Shown: piece after piece, positions 1 through 5,735 of the stretch
Numbering within the stretch: position 1 is the first letter of the stretch
Layout of the letters: each line of letters opens with the position of its first letter
Source of the DNA: Rubrobacter sp.
GTDB taxonomy: Bacteria > Actinomycetota > Rubrobacteria > Rubrobacterales > Rubrobacteraceae
Direction of reading: 5' to 3'
Length of the DNA: 6,789 bases
Assembly (NCBI GenBank): GCA_016781635.1
Contig: JADDPY010000380.1
Span: 1-6,789, forward strand
Made by a program: the position numbers and the translations under genes
Notes under the pieces: model-generated
Seen by the model: the letters and a program-made list of their open reading frames with translations, nothing else
Told to the model about the DNA's origin: nothing
Database searches by the model: none

Positions 1-1
1 G

Positions 2-382
2 GACTCCTCCGAGGCCGCCTTCAAGGTCGCGGGCTCGATGGCCTTCAAGAACGCCGTCGAGAACGCACGGCCCGTCCTGCTGGAGCCCTACGTGAAGGTC
101 GAGGTTCTGGCCCCCACGGAGCTTGTTGGGGACGTCATGGGCGACCTCTCGGGGAGGCGGGGGAGGCCGATGGGAATAGAGCAGCGCGGCGAGCGGCAGG
201 TTGTACAGGCCGAGGTCCCGCAGGTCGAGATGCTGACCTACGCCCGCGACCTGCGCTCTATCACGGGCGGCAGGGCCAACTTCCACGTCGAGCCCGGCCA
301 CTACGAGGAGGTGCCACCGAACCTCATCGACAAGGTCCTCGCGGCCAACGTGAGGGAAGAAGAGAAGGAGAAGGTGAGCTAG
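2..382 (+). CDS. fusA: Elongation factor G family protein, C-terminal part (EF-G2-like), 5' end outside window
   Basis: The frame is open from base 2 and ends at TAG 380-382, giving the last 126 residues of a translational GTPase that drives ribosomal translocation. The visible part is the end of domain IV (AGSMAFKNAVENARPVLLEP) and domain V (YVKVEVLAP, GDLSGRRGRPMG, YARDLRSITGGRANF, HYEEVP). The GTPase domain lies outside the window. The phrases QAEVPQVEM and GDLSGRRGR resemble, from memory, the actinobacterial EF-G2 (fusA2) paralogues more than canonical EF-G. There is also no tuf gene downstream, where the str operon would have one. I therefore infer a stand-alone EF-G2-like paralogue, whose role in translocation is less certain than for canonical EF-G. 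The ATG at base 38 is internal, because the family similarity continues upstream of it. The family call is firm; the paralogue call is tentative. Confidence 0.9.
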   Translation, partial: DSSEAAFKVAGSMAFKNAVENARPVLLEPYVKVEVLAPTELVGDVMGDLSGRRGRPMGIEQRGERQVVQAEVPQVEMLTYARDLRSITGGRANFHVEPGHYEEVPPNLIDKVLAANVREEEKEKVS

Positions 383-402
383 CGCGAACGGGGGGAGGGG
401 TT

Positions 403-426
403 GCGCGGGGAAGTCCCTCCCCGCGC
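403..426 (+). terminator. GC-rich hairpin just after the EF-G stop, possible terminator
   Basis: GCGCGGGG (403-410) pairs perfectly with CCCCGCGC (419-426) around an 8-nt loop, 21 nt past the EF-G stop codon. No T-tract follows, so it would be a Rho-assisted or non-canonical terminator, or an mRNA 3' stabiliser. A competing stem, GGGGAGGG (392-399) with CCCTCCCC (415-422), uses some of the same bases. Confidence 0.45.
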
Positions 427-461
427 CCCCGCACAGCCTCGCCGGTCCACGGGCTCATGCG

Positions 462-487
462 GAGACCGGCGCCACGCTGCCGGTCTC
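462..487 (+). terminator. Stem-loop terminator candidate for the EF-G transcript
   Basis: GAGACCGGC (462-470) and GCCGGTCTC (479-487) form a perfect 9-bp stem with an 8-nt loop, followed by TCGTTGG, which is only weakly T-rich. Strong hairpins with poor U-tracts are common in high-GC actinobacteria. Its position about 80 nt after the EF-G stop, between two differently organised genes, suits an intrinsic-like terminator. Confidence 0.55.
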
Positions 488-511
488 TCGTTGGAGTAAA
501 ATGGAGAAAGC

Positions 512-604
512 ATGCTCGGCAAGGGGGGTAAGTTCGTTCTCTGTAAGGTGATGGCCGGCATGCGGATGCTGTTGGACCGGGCGGAGAGAGCCGTTGAAGC
601 TTAA
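512..604 (+). CDS. Possible small protein, 30 residues, unknown function
   Basis: A short open frame starts at ATG 512 and ends at TAA 602-604. It is preceded by GGAG (503-506) with a 5-nt gap to the ATG, a much better ribosome binding site than the long gene downstream has. The product starts MLGKGGKFVLCKVM and ends DRAERAVEA. It has a basic, glycine-containing start with one cysteine (residue 11), a methionine/leucine-rich middle and a charged end, which could form an amphipathic helix. I recognise no family. It lies 90 bp upstream of the c-di-GMP gene and just past a terminator-like hairpin. An AT-rich TAAAAT at 497-502 could be a -10 element giving a very short leader, but no -35 is visible at the right distance. 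It could be a regulatory leader peptide, a real small protein or chance. Confidence 0.35.
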   Translation: MLGKGGKFVLCKVMAGMRMLLDRAERAVEA

Positions 605-694
605 AAGGTCGGACCGGCCTCGCATAAAGAAACCTGTGTTGCTGGCTACTGTGAACCGTGCCTTGCGTCCTAATTTCGTTCAAGAAATATCGGC
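605..694 (+). promoter_or_regulatory. Leader/promoter region of the c-di-GMP gene
   Basis: This stretch is less GC-rich than its surroundings and has no convincing open frame. TAATTT (671-676) is the best -10-like hexamer; the matching -35 zone (about 647-653) has no TTGACA-like sequence. An inverted repeat ATTTC (673-677)/GAAAT (684-688) sits inside a larger pair GCGTCC (665-670)/GGACGC (700-705) that brackets the GTG start, so the folded leader could mask it. I looked for a c-di-GMP (GEMM) riboswitch core and did not find one. Confidence 0.25.
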
Positions 695-3600
695 GTGAAG
701 GACGCCACGACGCGTGGAATTTGGATCGGCTTCGCGGTCTTGCTCGTCCTTTTCGCCGCGGTTGCCTTGTACGCCGTGCGGAGCCTCGAAGGCACGCGCG
801 ACTCCCTGGAGAGGACCGCCGATATCGGGGATGAGGCGGGCGTTGCGGTCGCCGGGATGCAAGGGGGTGTCGCCGGGATCGGGCGGGGGACCATAGCCTA
901 CGCACGTACGGACGACCCGAAGCACCGCGAGGACGTGGTCGAAGCCCGGGACGCCTTCGAGAGGGAGAGGACCCGATACGAAGACCTCGTGGGGGGGTCT
1001 GCCGAGGGAGACGGGATCGAGGCCCTGTACGACGAGTACGAGACCGTGGGCGAATCCCTGCTGGATAAGAACGATAAGCAAGAGGCGGCGAGAGGCCGCA
1101 TCGACGGGGACCTCACCGCGGTCAAGCGCATCCTGGGCGACGAGACGAGGGAGAACGTGGGCGGGGGCGGGCCGAGCAGCCCCAAGAAGTTGGAGGAGAT
1201 GGCGAAGATGAGCGGCGCCGTCGCCGGGGTCGAGGGCGCCTTCGAGGATTACCTGCGAGACCCTACGCCCGAGCGGTCGAAGAGCATTTCGAGTAACGCC
1301 AAGAACTTCAGGGTTGCGCTCGGCCGTTTCGAGAAGCTGCCGCTCGACGAGGGAGAGCGGGGGCGTGCGGCCGATCTGAGAGAGCGGTTCGACGGCGCCA
1401 TCTCCGGGATTCAGGAGACCCTGAGCACCGGTCGGGCCGTAAGGGCTGACGAGCGCCGGTTCGCGTCCCTGCGCGCCGAGCTAGAGGCGGCGCTGGACCG
1501 GGAGGGTCGAGAACTGCGCGGTGAGCAGGCAGCGAGGGCGGAGGGGAGGATGGATCAGGCCCTCGGGCGGACGCGGACCCTGATCTTCGCGGTCCTCGCG
1601 GCGGTGGTGGTCGTGCTCGCGGCGGTCTTTCTGGTCGCGACCGGCGTCGTGGCCCGCGCCTGGCGCGGCGTGGTCCGTCTGGCCTGGCGGTCAAAAGAGA
1701 TGGCCGGCAAGCTCCTTCGCGGGGACATCCGCGTGGAGAGAAGGCTGCTGCCTCTGGGGATCGCGCTCGCCGCCCTTCTGTGGATTGCGCAGTCCGTCCT
1801 GGAGGCCTACCCCTTCGGCGGCGGGGACCTCCCCGGCGCGCTCTTACCGGAGCGGCCCGCGGAGTGGCTGGGCCGCGGGGCCACTCCGGTAGCGCTCGTC
1901 GCCTTCCTCGCCTACGTCCAGTTTGTGTTGAACCGGCGCAGCAAGGAGCAAGAGGCGAAGCTGCGGGGTGATCGTCGCGAGCGGGAGAATGAGGCTCGCT
2001 CCAGGCTGGTGGCCGTCGTGGAGTCTTCGGACGACGCGATCATGGGCAGGACACTCGACGGGGTCATCACGAGTTGGAACTCGGGGGCACGGAGGCTCTA
2101 CGGCTACGGGGACGAGGAGGTCGTGGGGGGCTATGGCTTCGAACTGGCCCCACCCGACCGCCTGAACGAGATGCTGAACCTCCTGGAGAAGCTCAGGAAC
2201 GGGGAGAGCGTGAGAACTTACGAGACCGTGCACATGGCGAAGGGCGGCAAGCTCATAGACGTCTCCCTGACCATCTCAGAGATCCGGGACACTAACGGCG
2301 ATCCCATCGGCTACTCGACCATCGCCCGCGACATCACGGAGCGAAAGCGCTCCGAGGAGAGGTTGCGTCGACAGAAGGACCTTTACGAGGCCCTGCTCCA
2401 TGCCCAGAGCGAGGTAGGTGAGGGCCTCCTCATCCTGCAAGACGGGCACATCGTCTACACGAACGAGGCTTTCAGCGGCATCAGCGGCTACGGCCCGGAA
2501 GAGTTGATGTCCTTGCCGTCGGTCCTGGACCTCGTCGTCGCGGAGGAGAGGGAGGCATTCGGCGAAAGGCTCGAACGTAAGCACGACGGTCGGGTGGAGG
2601 GGGACCACCAGGAGACCGCGATCCTGCACGCGAGCGGGCGGCGGGTGACGGTCGAGACCGGCATCAAGATCATACGGGAGGAGGGCCGCCCCCGGCTCAT
2701 CGTCATCCTGCGGGACATCACCGAGCGCAAGCGGGCCGAGGAGGCGCTGCAGGATTCCGAGGAGAAGTACCGGATGCTCGTCGAGACCGTCCAGGAGGGG
2801 TTTGGGATCATCGACGCGGAGGAGAAGATCACCTACTGCAACGCGGCTTACGCCGCTATCTTCGAGATGGCGCCGCAGGAGCTCGTGGGGAGGTCGCTCC
2901 TGGAGTTTGTGGACGAAGCGGGGCGGGAGGAGATACTGAGCAGGACGGCCCCCGGGGGCGCCGGCTCCTACGAGATCACCCTCCGAACGGAGGGCGGCAA
3001 GAGCAAGGACCTCTCCGCCTCTGCGACCCCGGTCGTGGACGCCGAGGGATGTCCCCAGGGGGCGGTACACGCTGTCATCGATATCACCGAGCGCAAGCGA
3101 GCGGAGGAACAACTCGCGTACATGGCGCGTTACGATCACCTGACCGGCCTCGGCAATCGCGTCTTGTTCGGGGATCGCCTCGCCCGTGCCCTGGCCCGCG
3201 CCGACCGCAACGAGAAGCTGGTAGCGCTCATGGTCCTGGACCTCGACCGCTTCAAGGCCGTCAACGACACCCTGGGCCACGAGGCCGGAGACGAGCTCTT
3301 GAAGAACACGGCGCGGCGCCTGAGCGCCTGCGTGCGGGAGACCGACACCTTGGCCCGCATGGGGGGTGACGAGTTCGCCATAATCCTGGAAGGTCTGACG
3401 GAGGGGCAAGACGCCGCCCTCGTGGCGCAGAAGATAATAAATTCCCTCACCAGGCCCTTCGATCTCGACGGCCACGAGGTCTTTATCACCACGAGCATAG
3501 GCATCGCGGTCAGCCCGCCGAGCCCGGACGAGGACCTGGTCAGGGACGCCGACGCCGCCATGTACCACGCCAAGCAGCTCGGCCGCAACACGTACCAGTT

Positions 3601-4429
3601 CTACACGCCCGAGATGAACGCCCAGGCCCACGAGCGTCTCTCGCTGGAAAACAGCCTGCGCGGCGCCCTCGAAAGGGATGAGTTCGTGCTCCACTACCAG
3701 CCCCAGGTGGACCTTGCTACCGGAAAGATAGTGGGTGCCGAGGCCCTGCTCCGGTGGCAGCCATACTCGGATCTGGTCCAGCCGCAGGAGTTCATCCACG
3801 TCCTGGAGGAGAGCGGCCTGATCGTACCGGTCGGAGAATGGGCGCTCCGCGCCGCCTGCGAGCAGGGGAAGGCGTGGGAGATGGAGGGACTGCCGCCCCT
3901 GCGCGTGGCCGTGAACCTTTCCAGCCGCCAGTTCAAGGGGGGGGACCTCACCGGGAGGCTCTCGCGGATCCTGGACGAGACGGGGATAAACCCGAGCTGT
4001 CTGGAGCTGGAACTTACGGAGAGCCTGCTCATGGAGGACGCGCCGGTTAGCAGCGCCATGCTGGACGAGCTCAGGGTTCGTCTGGGCCTCAACCTCTCCA
4101 TCGACGACTTCGGCACCGGCTACTCGTCCCTGAGCTACCTCAAGCGCTTCCCTCTCGACGCCCTAAAGGTGGACCGCTCCTTCGTCCGCGACATCGCGAC
4201 CGACCCGAACGATGCAGCCATCGTGGCCTCTATCATCAACCTTGCCCATAACTTGCAGCTCAGGGTGATCGCCGAGGGGGTGGAGACCGAGGAGCAGCTC
4301 GACTACCTGCGCGAACACGGCTGTGATCTCGTGCAGGGCTTCTACTTCAGCGAGCCGGTCCCGGCCGAGGAGCTCTCCGAGCTCGTCAAGAGGGACGAGC
4401 CGCTGCCGAAATTTTCCTTACGAGGGTAA
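695..4429 (+). CDS. Membrane-bound PAS-PAS-PAS-GGDEF-EAL cyclic-di-GMP synthase/phosphodiesterase
   Basis: A 1244-residue signalling enzyme that should make and/or break cyclic-di-GMP at the inner face of the membrane. Order: TM1 (8-28); an extracellular, charged, helical region of about 265 residues, probably a four-helix-bundle or CHASE3-like sensor; TM2 (295-320); TM3 (351-368); TM4 (396-412); PAS1 (438-553), PAS2 (560-681) and PAS3 (688-803), each ending in a DITERKR motif; GGDEF (814-977); EAL (990-1234). The active-site GGDEF (890-894) and the inhibitory I-site RETD (881-884) are intact. So are the EAL residues E1016, N1074, E1106, DD 1137-1138, K1158, E1194 and Q1214. Both activities are therefore possible; many such fusions act mainly as phosphodiesterases with a regulatory GGDEF. 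The GTG at 695 is the first start after the in-frame stop at 671 and keeps TM1 whole. Its ribosome binding site is weak (AAGAAA). Confidence 0.95.
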   Translation: MKDATTRGIWIGFAVLLVLFAAVALYAVRSLEGTRDSLERTADIGDEAGVAVAGMQGGVAGIGRGTIAYARTDDPKHREDVVEARDAFERERTRYEDLVGGSAEGDGIEALYDEYETVGESLLDKNDKQEAARGRIDGDLTAVKRILGDETRENVGGGGPSSPKKLEEMAKMSGAVAGVEGAFEDYLRDPTPERSKSISSNAKNFRVALGRFEKLPLDEGERGRAADLRERFDGAISGIQETLSTGRAVRADERRFASLRAELEAALDREGRELRGEQAARAEGRMDQALGRTRTLIFAVLAAVVVVLAAVFLVATGVVARAWRGVVRLAWRSKEMAGKLLRGDIRVERRLLPLGIALAALLWIAQSVLEAYPFGGGDLPGALLPERPAEWLGRGATPVALVAFLAYVQFVLNRRSKEQEAKLRGDRRERENEARSRLVAVVESSDDAIMGRTLDGVITSWNSGARRLYGYGDEEVVGGYGFELAPPDRLNEMLNLLEKLRNGESVRTYETVHMAKGGKLIDVSLTISEIRDTNGDPIGYSTIARDITERKRSEERLRRQKDLYEALLHAQSEVGEGLLILQDGHIVYTNEAFSGISGYGPEELMSLPSVLDLVVAEEREAFGERLERKHDGRVEGDHQETAILHASGRRVTVETGIKIIREEGRPRLIVILRDITERKRAEEALQDSEEKYRMLVETVQEGFGIIDAEEKITYCNAAYAAIFEMAPQELVGRSLLEFVDEAGREEILSRTAPGGAGSYEITLRTEGGKSKDLSASATPVVDAEGCPQGAVHAVIDITERKRAEEQLAYMARYDHLTGLGNRVLFGDRLARALARADRNEKLVALMVLDLDRFKAVNDTLGHEAGDELLKNTARRLSACVRETDTLARMGGDEFAIILEGLTEGQDAALVAQKIINSLTRPFDLDGHEVFITTSIGIAVSPPSPDEDLVRDADAAMYHAKQLGRNTYQFYTPEMNAQAHERLSLENSLRGALERDEFVLHYQPQVDLATGKIVGAEALLRWQPYSDLVQPQEFIHVLEESGLIVPVGEWALRAACEQGKAWEMEGLPPLRVAVNLSSRQFKGGDLTGRLSRILDETGINPSCLELELTESLLMEDAPVSSAMLDELRVRLGLNLSIDDFGTGYSSLSYLKRFPLDALKVDRSFVRDIATDPNDAAIVASIINLAHNLQLRVIAEGVETEEQLDYLREHGCDLVQGFYFSEPVPAEELSELVKRDEPLPKFSLRG

Positions 4430-4457
4430 TCGCAGTTCCGACGGTATCGCCGGCTCC
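4430..4457. other. 28-bp gap between converging genes
   Basis: The plus-strand c-di-GMP gene stops at 4429 and the minus-strand alpha-subunit gene stops at 4458. No convincing terminator hairpin fits in the gap. The 10-mer TCCTTACGAG occurs just before one stop codon (4415-4424) and across the other (4455-4464). Confidence 0.5.
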
Positions 4458-5111
4458 TTACGAGCTGGCCCGTTCTCTGGCCTTGTACTGTGGTACAGCC
4501 GTCCCTACGAGGCAGTTCCTGGAGACGAGCCCGGCCAACTCCTCCTCGGTCATGCCCTCCGTCCCGGGGGGGCGCATGGGGAGGACGAGGTAGCGGACGT
4601 CTGCGGATGAGTCGTGCACGGAGACCGAGACGTCCTCCGGTATCTCTAGCCCAAACTCCTTCATTACGGCGCGCGGCTCGACGACGGCACGGGAACGGTA
4701 CGCGGGGCTCTTGTACCAGTCGGGCGGGCGGCCGAGGATGGCGCGCGGGTAGCAGGAGCAGAGGGTGCAGACGATGAGGTTGTGGGTCGTTGGGGTGTTC
4801 TCGACGGTGACGAACTCGACGGTGCCCGAGGCGTCGATGCCGAGCTGGGAGCAGGCGGCCTTGGTGTCCCGCAGGAGCAGCTCCTTGAAGCCGGGGTCAG
4901 TCCAGGCGTGGGCGACGAGGCGGGCGCCGTTCTCGTAGGAGCGAGCCTCCATGTACCCGATCTGCGCCTCGACCTCCTCGTGCGTCAGGATGCCCCTCTC
5001 GGCAAGCAGCTCCTCGACGGCCCGTATGCGCGCCGCCCACGGGCTGCCCTCGTGACCGGACTCCTCATGCGGGTGCTCGTGTCCGTGCTCATCGTGGCCG
5101 TTCTCGCTCAC
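4458..5111 (-). CDS. Cobalt-type nitrile hydratase alpha / thiocyanate hydrolase gamma subunit
   Basis: The catalytic metal-binding subunit (217 aa), expected in the cytoplasm. In this family it hydrates nitriles to amides, or hydrolyses thiocyanate to carbonyl sulfide and ammonia. The metal claw is VCTLCSC with C115, C118, S119 and C120. Threonine at the second claw position marks the cobalt type, and in known members two of the cysteines are oxidised. Further family blocks are AWTDP (69-73), YKSPAYRSR, a conserved DSS and LPMRPPGTEG. The start is GTG 5111, not the longer in-frame ATG upstream: an AGGAGGG ribosome binding site sits 5 nt before it, and it begins 1 bp after the preceding gene's stop. 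The N-terminus is His-rich (GHDEHGHEHPHEESGH, residues 5-20). R123 after the CYP and C200 in RNCLVGTAVP are, from memory, features of thiocyanate hydrolase gamma, where classical nitrile hydratases have W and S/M. The superfamily is sure; the substrate is not. Confidence 0.93.
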   Translation of the reverse strand: MSENGHDEHGHEHPHEESGHEGSPWAARIRAVEELLAERGILTHEEVEAQIGYMEARSYENGARLVAHAWTDPGFKELLLRDTKAACSQLGIDASGTVEFVTVENTPTTHNLIVCTLCSCYPRAILGRPPDWYKSPAYRSRAVVEPRAVMKEFGLEIPEDVSVSVHDSSADVRYLVLPMRPPGTEGMTEEELAGLVSRNCLVGTAVPQYKARERASS

Positions 5112-5112
5112 T

Positions 5113-5424
5113 TTAGCCCTCCTCGCTCGCGGGTTCGAGCCAATGCTCGTAGATGTCGACGTGAAGCGTGTCGTCCGGCGGGCCCCCGTAGCCCTGCCAC
5201 AGATCGGCTTGGCGGAAGCGTACCCTGTAGAGCGGCTTCTCGGGGAGGCCAGCGCCGCCGTAGGCCAGGGATTCCGGGTCGGGAAACTCGCCGAGCACGG
5301 CCGTAACATAGCCGTGCTTGCCCTTGACGTAGGCGGGGGTGCGGACGTGGCCTTTCTTCTCCACGTTTGGGACGCGCACGGCGTCTCCCGGCCGGAAGCG
5401 GGCCGCTCTTACGGGGCGGATCAC
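5113..5424 (-). CDS. C-terminal half of a split nitrile hydratase beta subunit (thiocyanate hydrolase alpha-like)
   Basis: A 103-residue SH3-like barrel protein matching the C-terminal half of nitrile hydratase beta: FRPGDAVRV (10-18), GHVRTPAYVKGKHG (25-38), FPDPES, PLYRVRF (64-70), ADLW (73-76) and a DIYEHWLEP end. In family structures this domain packs on the alpha subunit and supplies an arginine near the oxidised metal claw; R28 is the likely equivalent here (inferred). The start is GTG 5424, whose GTGA overlaps the stop of the upstream gene, with GGGAG about 7 nt ahead; this implies translational coupling. A longer open frame upstream (to 5526) only overlaps the previous gene and shows no family similarity. 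The DLW-x2-Y and DDTL spacing near the end is closer, from memory, to thiocyanate hydrolase alpha than to classical beta subunits. Confidence 0.88.
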   Translation of the reverse strand: MIRPVRAARFRPGDAVRVPNVEKKGHVRTPAYVKGKHGYVTAVLGEFPDPESLAYGGAGLPEKPLYRVRFRQADLWQGYGGPPDDTLHVDIYEHWLEPASEEG

Positions 5425-5726
5425 CCGTTCTCCCAGCGCCTTTCGAGGGCCGCGGCCCGCTCGTCTATCTCCTCGCGGGTGAGGAGACCCTTCTCGACTA
5501 CGAGGGTCTCGGCCGCGGCGGCCCAACGCTCGTAGTAGCTCATCTCCCGGTAGTGCTCCAGGCTCTCGATCGCCCGGCGCATCTCGTCGGTGGTCTTGTG
5601 GCCCTTCGCGTTCAAGACGTAATTCACCGCGTCAGCCAGACGCTCCCAGTCTTCGAGCTCGTGCTGGCTTTTATCGACGGGGCCGAACTCCTCGCGTCGG
5701 CCCCCCATGTCGTGAATGCCGGACAT
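5421..5726 (-). CDS. N-terminal half of a split nitrile hydratase beta subunit (thiocyanate hydrolase beta-like)
   Basis: A 101-residue helical protein matching the N-terminal half of nitrile hydratase beta. It starts MSGIHDMGG and FGPV like classical beta subunits, then has DWE (26-28), an unusual stretch KGHKTTDEMRRAIE in place of the usual GLWNID-type block, SYYERW, and a VEKGLLTREEID end. In known enzymes this domain wraps round the alpha subunit and lines the active-site cleft. The ATG at 5726 fits the conserved MxGIHDxGG start and has AGGA 7 nt upstream, overlapping the gpgS stop. The gene follows gpgS by 9 bp. Cobalt nitrile hydratases also use small activator proteins resembling the beta N-terminus, so an activator role is an alternative. 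Because the adjacent gene supplies the missing beta half, a structural subunit is the better reading. Confidence 0.87.
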   Translation of the reverse strand: MSGIHDMGGRREEFGPVDKSQHELEDWERLADAVNYVLNAKGHKTTDEMRRAIESLEHYREMSYYERWAAAAETLVVEKGLLTREEIDERAAALERRWENG

Positions 5727-5735
5727 GCCGGTATC

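Noticed and set aside
505..694. Cyclic-di-GMP riboswitch upstream of the GGDEF-EAL gene
   Set aside because: I looked for the conserved core of the GEMM class and a matching two-stem layout and did not find them.
324..905. Minus-strand open frames across the EF-G to c-di-GMP gap
   Set aside because: Arg/Pro/Ser-rich translations typical of non-coding GC-rich DNA. They overlap two real plus-strand genes and the hairpins, and have no convincing ribosome binding site.
2276..3799. Long minus-strand open frame (507 codons) opposite the PAS and GGDEF region
   Set aside because: It is a mirror of GC-rich coding sequence with Leu/Val/Asp/Arg-rich composition and no recognisable domain. The plus-strand frame there has unmistakable PAS, GGDEF and EAL motifs.
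5112..5309. 66-residue N-terminal extension of the alpha subunit to an upstream ATG
   Set aside because: It would overlap the beta C-half gene in another frame and has low-complexity Ser/Arg/Thr sequence. The GTG at 5111 has an AGGAGGG site at ideal spacing.
5425..5526. N-terminal extension of the beta C-half to an upstream ATG
   Set aside because: It overlaps the beta N-half gene, is Arg/Gly-rich without family similarity, and the GTG at 5424 shows a classic GTGA coupling overlap.
5717..5732. Short repeat ATGCCGG-ACATGCCGG around the beta N-half start
   Set aside because: It is explained by the start codon and Ser-Gly codons plus the short intergenic gap; too short to support a regulatory site.
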